From Aliiruegeria lutimaris (GTDB lineage: Bacteria > Pseudomonadota > Alphaproteobacteria > Rhodobacterales > Rhodobacteraceae), in the NCBI RefSeq assembly GCF_900099935.1, contig NZ_FNEK01000011.1:35499-99498 (forward strand): a stretch of DNA of 64,000 nucleotides, read 5' to 3'. This document shows, piece by piece, positions 50,536 through 60,042 of the stretch (positions are counted from its first letter, which is position 1; every line of letters starts with the position of its first letter). Made by a program: the position numbers and the translations under genes. The notes beneath the pieces were generated by a model. The model saw only the letters and a program-made list of their open reading frames with translations. It made no database searches and had not been told where the DNA came from.

Positions 50536-51357
50536 ATGACAATTCGAACGATAGCTCTCGCCCTTTTCGAGAAATCCGAGTGTGCTTGGCTCACACCTCT
50601 GGCCTGCGAAATGGCACGGATTTTCGACGCGCATCTGAACGGAATTCATCCGCTTCGCCCGATTCCGGTGTATTTCGACTCGGATGGCAACATCACCTAC
50701 ATGCAGGCATTGCGGGATATCCGCAGCGACGAGACCAGGGAGATCGAGAAGACCTTTGAAGACGCGGCACGCCGGACGGATATCCGTGGCGAGTTTCGCA
50801 GCCAGCCGGACACGATCCATGCCGAGGAGGCCTTTCTTCTTTCGGCTATTCGCGGGGCCGACGTCATCGTGACGGCGCCGGTGGCGAAGAGTGGCGATGC
50901 GACGACGAACAGTGTCAAGCGGACCCTGATACGGAGCGCCGGACGTCCGGTTCTGCTGCTGCCGGAGAAAGCCGCCATGAGCGCAGCACCCGACCGCATC
51001 CTCGTGGGCTGGAGCGACACGCGCGAGGCGACCCGCGCAGCCCATGATGTGCTGACGCTGGCTGCGCCCGGCGCGTCGATCGACCTTCTGTCCATGGATG
51101 ACGAGGATGGGTTCCTCGACAGCCGGGAGGACTTCGCGGTTGCATTGGATCGCCTGGGGTACCGCGCCACGCTTGTCGACCGGAGGGCTCCGGCCCGCGA
51201 GCGCGGCGAGACCCTTCTGGAAGTGGCGCAGGAGCGGGATGCCCAGATTGTCGCGACCGGCGCCTTCGGCCATTCGCAAGTCTACGATTTCGTCATCGGC
51301 GCGGTGACGAATTATCTCCTGGAGAATGTGCGCTTGCCGGTCCTGCTTTCCAAGTGA
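50536..51357 (+). CDS. tandem-domain universal stress protein
   Basis: 273 residues from ATG 50536 behind GGAGG. Two UspA-like halves: the first (about 1-145) has the inverted-type end KRTLIRSAGRPVLLLP; the second (about 150-273) ends in ATGAFGHSQVYDFVIGAVTNYLLENVRLPVLL, with a G-x-FG-H-S-x-V ATP/nucleotide-binding pattern. USPs of this type support survival under energy or oxygen limitation. Divergent from the NAPRTase gene and next to an FNR-like box. Confidence 0.92.
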   Translation: MTIRTIALALFEKSECAWLTPLACEMARIFDAHLNGIHPLRPIPVYFDSDGNITYMQALRDIRSDETREIEKTFEDAARRTDIRGEFRSQPDTIHAEEAFLLSAIRGADVIVTAPVAKSGDATTNSVKRTLIRSAGRPVLLLPEKAAMSAAPDRILVGWSDTREATRAAHDVLTLAAPGASIDLLSMDDEDGFLDSREDFAVALDRLGYRATLVDRRAPARERGETLLEVAQERDAQIVATGAFGHSQVYDFVIGAVTNYLLENVRLPVLLSK

Positions 51358-51385
51358 TCGCTCGCGTTCCGCGCCCGAAGGCGGA

Positions 51386-51603
51386 TCACGCCTCGGCAAG
51401 AACCTCCGAAGGGTCATTTCGACGTTCCGCACGTGCAGGATTAGAAGGATTTTCCCGGCCTGATCGGCGAAGCTGACGGGCCTGCCCCGGCGTGCCGGGA
51501 ATGAAAAGGACACGCTGCCCGCCGGGCGTCCCGGTCTCAAGATAGCCGATGTCGTACGACCCGTTTTGCCATGCGAAACGTCGCCGCCGAAGCCGGTTTC
51601 CAT
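51386..51603 (-). pseudogene. frameshifted, truncated alpha/beta hydrolase remnant
   Basis: A strong ribosome-binding site AGGAGG (51611-51616) precedes ATG 51603 at a normal distance, but within about 12 codons the recognisable protein moves to another frame: GSYDIGYLETGTPGGQRVLFIPGTPGQA (51480-51563) is the N-terminal strand and oxyanion-hole region of an alpha/beta hydrolase, where GTPG or HGTPG is typical. After that the resemblance is lost, and the frame ends at 51386. The gene would be third in the USP-glucan synthase-hydrolase operon. Most of it is deleted. Confidence 0.4.
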
Positions 51604-51648
51604 TTTGCCGCCTCCTGTTGTCGTTCTTGGAACCCGTGGCCGCGGCTT

Positions 51649-54600
51649 TTATCCCGCGGTTTCCTCGCAGGTTCGTGCGTGAGACGCAGCCTGCATTATT
51701 ACCCTGGCCGAACGTACCGAGCCGTCCTCGGGGAATTCGACCAATGGTTCCGCCTCGATCCTGCCGTCGATCTCCAGCACGATGTCGGTTTGGCCAGCTT
51801 CGGTCTCGTTGAGGATTTCCAGGTCGATGACGCCGCGCGGCCCCTTTACGAGCGCGCGGACGCGGCCCCAGCCGTCCGGCAGGCAGGGTGCGACACGCAG
51901 CTTGCCTTCGCGAAGATCGAGGCCGAGGATTCCTTCCACCCCGAGCCGCCAGGCCCACCCGGCCGCGCCGGTATACCATGTCCAGCCGGCGCGGCCCTCG
52001 AAGGGAGGCGCGCCGCCAACATCCGCTGGCATGACATAGGGTTCGGCCCGGTAATTCTCGGCATCGGTGGCGGTCTCGCTGCGGCGGACCGGGTTGATGA
52101 GGTCGAAGATCTCATGCGCGGCATTGCCGTCGCCGAGTCTCGCGAAGGCGAGCCCGAGCCAGGTCGCTGCGTGGGTATATTGCCCACCGTTCTCTCGGAT
52201 GCCCGGGGGATAGGCGCGGATATATCCGGGATCGCGTGGTGTTTGGTCAAAGGGCGGTGCCAGCAGGCGCACAAGTCTCGCATTCCGGTCGACAAGGTGC
52301 TCCGCCGCGCTGCGAATGGCGTGCGCGGCCCGGTCCATGTCGGCGCTACCCGAGAGCACGGACCAGGATTGCGCAATGCTGTCGATGCGGCATTCGTCGT
52401 TGCGCGCGGACCCCCAGGGCTCGCCATCGTCATCGAAGGCCCGTACAAACCAGTTGCTGTCCCAGGCGGCGGTTTCGGCCGAATGCCGCAACCTTCCTGC
52501 GCGACCGTGCCACAGGTCCGCGAGATCCGTCCGTCCCGTTCGTGCCGCCAGATCCGCGAAGCCGTCACTGCAGACCGATGCGAACCAGGCCAGCCAGACG
52601 CTTTCGCCCCGTCCGTGATGTCCGATGCGGTCCATCCCGTCATTCCAGTCGCCCGCCCCGATCAGGGGCAGGCCATGACGCCCGGCCGTCACGCCGCGTT
52701 CCATTGCACGGCGACAATGGTCGAAAATCGATCCGGGCGCGGCTGCGAGGAAGGACGCGTAGCGATCCTCCTCGTTTTCCGCGAGCGGCGGCGCGGAAAG
52801 ATAGGGGACCTCCTCGGCAAGGATGGATTCATCCCCCGTGGCAGTGACGTAGCGATGGGTCGCCAAGACAAGCCACATCAAGTCGTCGGAACAGCGCGTG
52901 CGAACGCCGCGTCCGGTGGGCGGGTGCCACCAGTGGAGCACGTCCCCCTCTTCGAATTGGTGCGCCGCGCAGTCGAGGATATGGGACCGTATCCACGCGG
53001 GATCGGAATGCAGGATCGCCATCACATCCTGTAACTGGTCGCGGAACCCGATGCCACCGCCCGCCTGGCTGAAGCCGGCACGCGCGAGGATGCGCGAGGC
53101 CCAGGTCTGGTAGGGAAGCCAGCGGTTCACCATCAGGTCGAAGGCAGGCTCGGGTGTTTCGACCCTGACCGCGCCGAGCCGGGCATTCCACAGGGCGCGC
53201 GTTGCCTCCAACGCTTCCGAAGCGCTGCCTTCCCGTGTCCACCTTGCGGCGAGCTTCTCCATCTCGGCCGGATTCGCTGCGTCTCCCAGCACGAAGACAA
53301 CCTCCTCCGCGCCCTCGGGCGGCAGGTCCAGGTGGACCTGGAAGGCGGCGCAGGCATTGCCGGTAACATCGGTTCGGCCACCGAGATTCCAGCGGCGCAA
53401 CCCTTCCGGAATTGCACTGGCATCCGGGCCGAGGAAGGCTGTTCGGTCGCAGCTCAGGCTGTGCGGTGGCCGGTTGGCGGTCAGGAAAGCGACGCGCCCG
53501 GCAAAGTCGGCCGCCCAGCCATTGCGCGCCACGAGCGCCCGGGCCGTGGCGTTATAGCCGCAGACCACGTGAGGCGCCGACATGCTTTCCAATGCGCCGA
53601 GTTGCCATCTGGCGTAGTAGGTCGCCGTGATCCGCCGCGGTCGGGCCTCGGCGTTGGTCAGCGTCAAGCGGACAAGTTTGACCGGCGCGTTGGGCGGTAC
53701 GTAGGCGCAGAGCCTTTGCGCGATGCCCTTGCTGTTGCGCGCCCACGTCGTCGTCCCGGCGCCGTGCCGGATCTGGACGGGACTGCCATCGCCCACCGGC
53801 AATTGCGTCATGGTCCAGATTTCTCCGGTCTCTTCGTCTCGCAGATAGAGCGCCTCTCCCTGTCCGTCCTCGACCGGATCATTGGACCATGGCGTCAGGC
53901 GGTGCTCGCCGCTGTTCAGGCTCCAGGTGAAGCCCAGCCCGGCCTCGGAAACGATGGTGCCAAATTGCTCGTTCGCCAGCACATTGCACCATGGGACGGG
54001 CGTTCTCTGCCCCGGGGCGAGATGAATGACATAGCTCTCGCCATCCGCGGCAAAGCCGCCATACCCGTTGTCGAACAGCAACCCGTCCGGCCGCTCGAGC
54101 GGGACAGCCGTTTCTGGCCCCGCGATACCACCGGGTTTGAAGAGCGGAGGCAAAACATCGCCGCTGGGCAGGGTTGGCAGGGCAACCGCGATCGTTGCGG
54201 CGGAGCCATCGAGATCCAGCCGGGCGAAGCTCTCCAGAGCATGAAGCTGCGTTGCCGAGAGCCGGTCCACGCTGTGAAGGTGCACACCGCCCTTGCCGCC
54301 GAGACCCTCACCAAGCCCGATTTCGCGCAAGGTGTCGCGCAGGCGCGTGCTGATCGGCGCTTCGTAGCTGGACGCAGTTGTCCCCAGGACAACGAGATCC
54401 GTGGGCAGATCATGTCGCCGCAGCCAGCGGTGCGCACCGACAATGGCAGGAAGAAGGTCGGCATGCTCGGCATCTGGCACGCGAAGGAGGATGATCGGGT
54501 GGTCGCCTGACAGGCCCAGCCCCCAGAGGTCGGACTGGCTCGGAAGTTGCTCGTCGGCCCTGACGCTCGCCGCTGTCGGCGGCCGCACGAGACGGTTCGC

Positions 54601-57600
54601 CAACTGCTGCCCTTCTTCCATTTCCACCTGCCCTATCCCGAGGCGGTTGGCCTCGATATTTGCGCTTCGCGCGGCATCGGTGAATGCCCAGTCGAGCGTC
54701 GCATCGACCTTGTAACGGGAAGCGACCTCGAGTGCGGTTTCGCGGGATCCGGAGGCGATGGTCATGAAGGCAAACTGTGCCCGCGCCCCGGACGCAAGCT
54801 GTACCCGGACGCGAAGGGCCGAGACGGGATCTAGGGTCCACCCCGTCCTTCCCGACAGCGCACGCCCCGAAGCGCAGGCCCGGGCGGAGCTTCCGTGCCG
54901 GCCAAGCAGGGCGCGCCGGTCGCTTTCAAAGCCGACCGCCTGCACCGACGGATCTTCCGTAATCAGCCGGCGCAGCATGACCGGTGGCGCCTCGCCCAGC
55001 CGTCGCGGCCGGCGGGTGAAGAGTAGCCCGTCCAGGGCCTCCACATGCTCGCTGTGCACGAAGAGCTTGCTGAAGGCAGGGTGCCGTTCGTACGCGGCAT
55101 CCGGGTCCAGCACCGGCTCGGCATAATCCGTAACCTCGATTTCCCGCGGGCGATCGGACTGGTTTATCAAAGTGATCCGGCGAATTTCGACATCGTCTGC
55201 CGCGGCAACGGTGATTTCCTGTGTCGCTGCGATTTCGTGGTGCTGCATGTGAAGGGACGCTTTTGCCGGGTGGAGCATGACGTCGACCCAGTGCTGCGGA
55301 CGCCGGCGGAAGTCCCACGCGGTTCCGTCGGCAGCGTCGCGCAGGAAAAGTCCCGCGCTGCCTTCATCGCGCAACGGGTCCGCCACCCACCGGGTGAGCG
55401 CCTTGCCATGCCACCAGAGTGTCCCGCAACCTGTATCGGACAGCCATAGCGACAGGCGCCCGTTGCCGACCGTGTGGAGCTGCGGTTCGCCGTTGTCCGG
55501 CATCGGCCATCCCTCCAGTTCCGGAACGGGGCGGCTCTCCTGATCGGGCAAATCGGCACCGGCGTCGGGCAAGGGCTCGGGGATGTATTCCCACGGTACG
55601 CGCTCGTGCAGCAAAAGGTCATTTGCCGAAATCCGGCGATCGCGGTTGAAGCGTTGGACAAGGATGTCGTTGCAAAGCGCGTTGCAGACCGCCGAGAGCA
55701 ACATTCCCTGGTGATGCGCCATGTAGTTCCGCACAGGCGTGTATCCCGGGGGATCATCGCGGCGCGACGGGGTGAAATCGACCGAGTCGAAGAACCCGTA
55801 ATGACCGCGCACACCCATTCTTTCGAGACGCCGCAGGTTGTTGATCGCTGCATTGGGCCGCACCGCGAGGGCCAGCGCGCTGGCATAGGGGGCGACAACG
55901 TAGTCATCGGATAACCCCTGTTTCAGCCCCAGGCCGGCGACGCCGAAGGCACGGTACTGGTAGCGATGCGCGGCGTCCCTGGTGGCGAAGGCCGCTTCGG
56001 ACACGCCCCATGGCAGCCCGAGCAGTTGCCCGTAGTGGATCTGAATGTCCACCGCCGCGATCTCGCTCTGTCCGAGAAGCTGGCCCGGAACACTGCGCAA
56101 GAGGAGCGCCGGCATCAGGTATTCGAACATGGAGCCGTTCCACGACAGGACCGTGAGCATGCCGTAGTCACGCGAGAGCGGCCTGCCGAGATGGAACCAG
56201 TGTTCGGCCGGCACGTCCCTTTTGGCGATCGCTAAATAGCTTGCCAGCCGTGCCTCCGAGGCGAGCAGGTCGTAGCGGTGCTCGTCCATCTGGTCGACGC
56301 TGAGGTTGTAGCCGATGAAGAAGGTCCGCGTTTCGGGGTCGTAGAGGAAGCTGAAATCCATGGCCGTGGCAAACTGCTCCGCACGATCCGCACTGGCCTT
56401 CAGCGAAGCGTGCAGATCTGCCTGAGCGGCAATGCCTCGCCGGATGACTTCGGATAGTGCCTCGCGTTCGGTCGCGGTCAGTTCCGCCGCTTCGAGCGAT
56501 TTCAGAAGGCTCGTCGCGGTATGCTCGAGCTTCTCCATCGGCAGGACCGGCGGCAATTCGTTTGCGATCTGGGCGGCCAGCCCGCCCGGCACCGCGCCCG
56601 GTGCCAGCCACGGACAGAACGCCTCCAGATCCCGAACCATACTGTGAACGTGATGTTGGCAGCGTTCCAGCCACAGGTGGATGTCGTGCGGGTCTGCTCC
56701 GTCTGCGGCATCGAGTGCCGGCGGGATGGCCCTGGAAAGGTTGGCGAGCGCGCCATCCCGGATCCGGCAGGCCTCCAGATGCCAGCGCGCCGGATGGGCG
56801 CGCGCGTCTTTCGCGATCTCCGCCGTGGCATCGAGTTGCGCCAGAGCCGTTGCAGCCGCGTCTTCCGGCAGCTTTTCCAACGCCCCGCGCAAAAGGTCGA
56901 GCGTGTCGGCAAGCCCGTCCCAGGACACAGGCAGAAGCGCGGGACCGGCCATGGCCTCGAGAAGGCCCTCGCGCAACGTCAGCAGGGCAACCGCCAGGTT
57001 GCCGCTGTCCACGGTCGATACATAGCGGGGTTCGAGCGGCTCAAGCGTCCGCGTGTCGAACCAGTTCACGACATGGCCGCGGTAGTGTTCAATCTGGCCA
57101 AGGGCGTCCAGAACGCAGGAGACCCGTGCCGCAACCTCGCGCGTGCCCGAATAGCCGAAGTCATGCGCCGCCAGCGTCGACAGCAGCATCATTCCGACAT
57201 TTGTCGGCGAGGAACGATGGGCCACCTCCTCGTGAGGAGCGGCCTGGTAGTTGTCCGGAGGCAGCCAGTTGTCCTCCGGTCCGGCGAGAGTCTCGAAATA
57301 GGCCCAGGTATGCCGCGCGAGGTGACGCAGGTAGACCCGGTCATCATTGGAGATGGTTTCGCGCATTGCGCGCCGGGGGCGGCCGATAAAGCGGGCGATC
57401 TCGGGTGAAATACCCCAGAGCAGCAGCAGCGGCATTGCCCCGGGAACTGCGGCCGGAGCCAGAAGGAACAGCACCGTCACGATAGCTATCGCAAGGATCG
57501 GGGCTCCGGCCATCTCGCGCCAGAACCGCGCGCGGCTGTCGGTGCTGGCGGCCGCGATCTGAGCGGCGGTGACCCATTCGAGCATGCGTTGTCGGGAAAC

Positions 57601-60042
57601 CATGAGGCGCCAGAGCGTTCGGGCGATGGCGTCGAGTGAAACGATGGCCTCGTTGGCCATGAAAATGATCTCCAGCACCCAGCGTCCGGCGTGGTCCAGG
57701 AACTGCCGGCGGCGGTCTTGCACGGTGCCCCGGCGGCGTCCGCGCGAAATGCCGGAGATGACATTGGTGAACAGGTAGGAAGCGGGCGCCAGGATTGTCA
57801 GGAACGTCCAGAACAGGGCCGCCTGCGGCTGGAGAAGCCAGCCAAGCACTGCCATCAGCACAAGCGCTGGCGCAATCAGGCTACGCCGCAGGTTGTCGAG
57901 GATCTTCCAGCGATCGAGCCGGGACAGCGGATTGCGCAACCGGATGCCGCCCCGTCCCGGTGCATGCCGCCCGAGCCAGGGCAGGAGTTGCCAGTCGCCA
58001 CGGATCCAGCGGTGCTGGCGGCGCGCGAAATCCGGGTACCGCGCGGGGAAGCCCTCGTAGAGCACGATATCGGAGGCGAGCCCGGTCCGGCCATGCAGCC
58101 CTTCGAACAGATCGTGGCTGACGAGCGCGTTTTCGGGGACCCGGCGATGCAGGCTCTGCCGGAAGGCGGCCGGGTCGTAGGCGCCTTTTCCGGTGAAGAT
58201 CGCTTCGCCAAAGAGATCCTGGTAAACGTCGGAGACGGCGCGGCTGTAGATGTCAATCGCGGTGTCACCGGTATAGAGCCTAGCAAAGAGTGAAGACGCG
58301 CCGATCTCCGGCGAGATCTCGATCCGTGGCTGGATGAAGGTGTAGCCGTCGACAACCCGTTCTCCGGTGGAATCGAACCCTGTCCTGTTCAGCGGGTGTG
58401 CCAGTGTGCCGAGCAACCTTTGCACCGAACCTTGCGGCGCCTGCGTGTCCGCATCCAGCGTGACAACAAAGGTTGCGTGCCGAAGCGAGTCCACATCGCC
58501 CTCGGCCAGCGCGAAAGCGTCGTTGGCCTCGCCGTGCAGAAACTCGTTGAATTCCTCGATCTTGCCGCGTTTGCGTTCCCAGCCCATCCACACGTCTTCG
58601 GCACCGTTCCAGCGGCGGTGCCGGTGGAGCAGCACGAAGGGCGCGCCCTCCCCGTGCCGCGTGTTCAACGACCGGATGCCCGTCAGGAGAGCCGCTTCGA
58701 TGGCGGTGTCCCCCGGCATCGCTTCTTCGGTGGCGTCCGCGAAATCGCTCAACAAGGTGAAGCGCAGGCGCGGGTCGGGATTGGTTAACCAATGCCGCTC
58801 GAGCTGTGCGATCAGGGGCGGAACCTCCTCGGGAGAATGCAGGATCACCGGAACGATGACAGCGCCGAGCAGTCCATCGGGCAGGCCATCGCGGAAGTCC
58901 ATCTTTGGCAGGATCCTCGGCGGAACGATCCGGGTCACGATCCAGTTGGTCAAGGTCACCGCCATGATGGATGCCGGGATGAGCAAGATCACGAAGGTGA
59001 GGACCAACATGCCCGCGCCGGCGCCCTGAAGTGATGCAAAGGCCATCGGCAACAGGATCGCCATTGCCCCAAAACCAAGAAGCCCCGCGGCGTAGAGCCA
59101 GCCGGGTCGGGCGAGAGCCCGGCGACGCAAGGCCTCCCCGGCGCGCGCCCGGTAGCCCAGGATCGCCTCCAGTTCCGCCCGTCCGCGACCGACCAGCCAC
59201 CATCCGGCATGCATCTGCCGCCCGGCGCCGGCATGCGTGCCGGACAGTCGGACGACCTCCCGCGCGATGTGCGGCTCCGTGCAGCCCGATCCTCGCGCCA
59301 GCTCCTCGACGGCCCGGCGATACAGGTCGCGCGTCTCGAAATCCATCAGCGCATGTGTCCCGTCGGGGGCGTCGCGCAGGATCTCTTCGATGACGCTCGT
59401 GGCTTCGACGAAATCCTTCCAGTCGATCCGGGTAAGTGCTGCGAGCGCGACAATGGCGCGGGACATTGCCTCGGTGGCATCGCGCTTGCCGGTATCGGGC
59501 TCCAGGGGCAGTTCGGAAAATGGCGGCTCAAGGCCGGGCAGCAATTCCGAAAGCGTCAGGATGATCGTCTCGAGGCAGGCCAGACGCAGCATTGCCGGAA
59601 ATGCCCAGAGCTCGGCAATCTGCAGGCTGTGCACACTCTGGTACGCAGTTACGAAACGTGTCGCCGACGGAAGCCCGATTTGCGCATGCGTGGCTGCGAG
59701 ATAGCCGCAGGCGGCGGCGTAGATGCGCGGCAACCCATGGTATTCCGGCGCCGCCAGGCTGGGCAGGAGTCGGTAGAATGCCGGGGGCATGTCGGAACGG
59801 ACCTGACGGATCGCCCGGCGGACGTGGTACTCGTTGTCCAGCAGCCATTCCGCCGCCTTTGCCGCCTCGGCGGGCGGACTGCGGCATGCGCTGCGGGCAT
59901 CGTCGAGCCAGGCCGTAAGCGCATCGAGGGAACTCCAGACCGGAACCGGACGCGGTGGAGCGGCGTGGACCGCGTGGCGATTGCCCAGATCGGCTCCGAT
60001 GCGCGCGAGGGAGTTCCCGGTCTCAGGCGCAGGCTCGGTCAT
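51649..60042 (-). CDS. cyclic beta-1,2-glucan synthase (NdvB/ChvB type)
   Basis: 2797 residues, the usual giant size. Order: N-terminal helical region; membrane helices at about 325-380; GT84 glycosyltransferase (about 400-760) with TLDADTQ (DxD), GKGAYD, SHDLFEG and RQHRWIRGDWQ; further membrane helices (about 795-960); a glucoamylase-like/GH189-type domain (about 980-1500; NWLPPDNYQ, SPTNVGMMLLS, YVSTVDSGNLA); then a GH94 phosphorylase-like part (about 1560-2790) with GDWNDGMDRIG holding the general acid. It makes and cyclises periplasmic beta-1,2-glucans from UDP-glucose, protecting against hypo-osmotic stress and supporting host interaction. Its ATG shares a base with the TAA of the USP gene (TAATG), so the two are coupled. 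Confidence 0.93.
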   Translation of the reverse strand: MTEPAPETGNSLARIGADLGNRHAVHAAPPRPVPVWSSLDALTAWLDDARSACRSPPAEAAKAAEWLLDNEYHVRRAIRQVRSDMPPAFYRLLPSLAAPEYHGLPRIYAAACGYLAATHAQIGLPSATRFVTAYQSVHSLQIAELWAFPAMLRLACLETIILTLSELLPGLEPPFSELPLEPDTGKRDATEAMSRAIVALAALTRIDWKDFVEATSVIEEILRDAPDGTHALMDFETRDLYRRAVEELARGSGCTEPHIAREVVRLSGTHAGAGRQMHAGWWLVGRGRAELEAILGYRARAGEALRRRALARPGWLYAAGLLGFGAMAILLPMAFASLQGAGAGMLVLTFVILLIPASIMAVTLTNWIVTRIVPPRILPKMDFRDGLPDGLLGAVIVPVILHSPEEVPPLIAQLERHWLTNPDPRLRFTLLSDFADATEEAMPGDTAIEAALLTGIRSLNTRHGEGAPFVLLHRHRRWNGAEDVWMGWERKRGKIEEFNEFLHGEANDAFALAEGDVDSLRHATFVVTLDADTQAPQGSVQRLLGTLAHPLNRTGFDSTGERVVDGYTFIQPRIEISPEIGASSLFARLYTGDTAIDIYSRAVSDVYQDLFGEAIFTGKGAYDPAAFRQSLHRRVPENALVSHDLFEGLHGRTGLASDIVLYEGFPARYPDFARRQHRWIRGDWQLLPWLGRHAPGRGGIRLRNPLSRLDRWKILDNLRRSLIAPALVLMAVLGWLLQPQAALFWTFLTILAPASYLFTNVISGISRGRRRGTVQDRRRQFLDHAGRWVLEIIFMANEAIVSLDAIARTLWRLMVSRQRMLEWVTAAQIAAASTDSRARFWREMAGAPILAIAIVTVLFLLAPAAVPGAMPLLLLWGISPEIARFIGRPRRAMRETISNDDRVYLRHLARHTWAYFETLAGPEDNWLPPDNYQAAPHEEVAHRSSPTNVGMMLLSTLAAHDFGYSGTREVAARVSCVLDALGQIEHYRGHVVNWFDTRTLEPLEPRYVSTVDSGNLAVALLTLREGLLEAMAGPALLPVSWDGLADTLDLLRGALEKLPEDAAATALAQLDATAEIAKDARAHPARWHLEACRIRDGALANLSRAIPPALDAADGADPHDIHLWLERCQHHVHSMVRDLEAFCPWLAPGAVPGGLAAQIANELPPVLPMEKLEHTATSLLKSLEAAELTATEREALSEVIRRGIAAQADLHASLKASADRAEQFATAMDFSFLYDPETRTFFIGYNLSVDQMDEHRYDLLASEARLASYLAIAKRDVPAEHWFHLGRPLSRDYGMLTVLSWNGSMFEYLMPALLLRSVPGQLLGQSEIAAVDIQIHYGQLLGLPWGVSEAAFATRDAAHRYQYRAFGVAGLGLKQGLSDDYVVAPYASALALAVRPNAAINNLRRLERMGVRGHYGFFDSVDFTPSRRDDPPGYTPVRNYMAHHQGMLLSAVCNALCNDILVQRFNRDRRISANDLLLHERVPWEYIPEPLPDAGADLPDQESRPVPELEGWPMPDNGEPQLHTVGNGRLSLWLSDTGCGTLWWHGKALTRWVADPLRDEGSAGLFLRDAADGTAWDFRRRPQHWVDVMLHPAKASLHMQHHEIAATQEITVAAADDVEIRRITLINQSDRPREIEVTDYAEPVLDPDAAYERHPAFSKLFVHSEHVEALDGLLFTRRPRRLGEAPPVMLRRLITEDPSVQAVGFESDRRALLGRHGSSARACASGRALSGRTGWTLDPVSALRVRVQLASGARAQFAFMTIASGSRETALEVASRYKVDATLDWAFTDAARSANIEANRLGIGQVEMEEGQQLANRLVRPPTAASVRADEQLPSQSDLWGLGLSGDHPIILLRVPDAEHADLLPAIVGAHRWLRRHDLPTDLVVLGTTASSYEAPISTRLRDTLREIGLGEGLGGKGGVHLHSVDRLSATQLHALESFARLDLDGSAATIAVALPTLPSGDVLPPLFKPGGIAGPETAVPLERPDGLLFDNGYGGFAADGESYVIHLAPGQRTPVPWCNVLANEQFGTIVSEAGLGFTWSLNSGEHRLTPWSNDPVEDGQGEALYLRDEETGEIWTMTQLPVGDGSPVQIRHGAGTTTWARNSKGIAQRLCAYVPPNAPVKLVRLTLTNAEARPRRITATYYARWQLGALESMSAPHVVCGYNATARALVARNGWAADFAGRVAFLTANRPPHSLSCDRTAFLGPDASAIPEGLRRWNLGGRTDVTGNACAAFQVHLDLPPEGAEEVVFVLGDAANPAEMEKLAARWTREGSASEALEATRALWNARLGAVRVETPEPAFDLMVNRWLPYQTWASRILARAGFSQAGGGIGFRDQLQDVMAILHSDPAWIRSHILDCAAHQFEEGDVLHWWHPPTGRGVRTRCSDDLMWLVLATHRYVTATGDESILAEEVPYLSAPPLAENEEDRYASFLAAAPGSIFDHCRRAMERGVTAGRHGLPLIGAGDWNDGMDRIGHHGRGESVWLAWFASVCSDGFADLAARTGRTDLADLWHGRAGRLRHSAETAAWDSNWFVRAFDDDGEPWGSARNDECRIDSIAQSWSVLSGSADMDRAAHAIRSAAEHLVDRNARLVRLLAPPFDQTPRDPGYIRAYPPGIRENGGQYTHAATWLGLAFARLGDGNAAHEIFDLINPVRRSETATDAENYRAEPYVMPADVGGAPPFEGRAGWTWYTGAAGWAWRLGVEGILGLDLREGKLRVAPCLPDGWGRVRALVKGPRGVIDLEILNETEAGQTDIVLEIDGRIEAEPLVEFPEDGSVRSARVIMQAASHARTCEETAG

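Noticed and set aside
51571..53034. + strand open frame of 487 codons opposite the end of the glucan synthase
   Set aside because: It is antisense to the GH94 part, including the GDWNDGMD motif, and shows no independent features.
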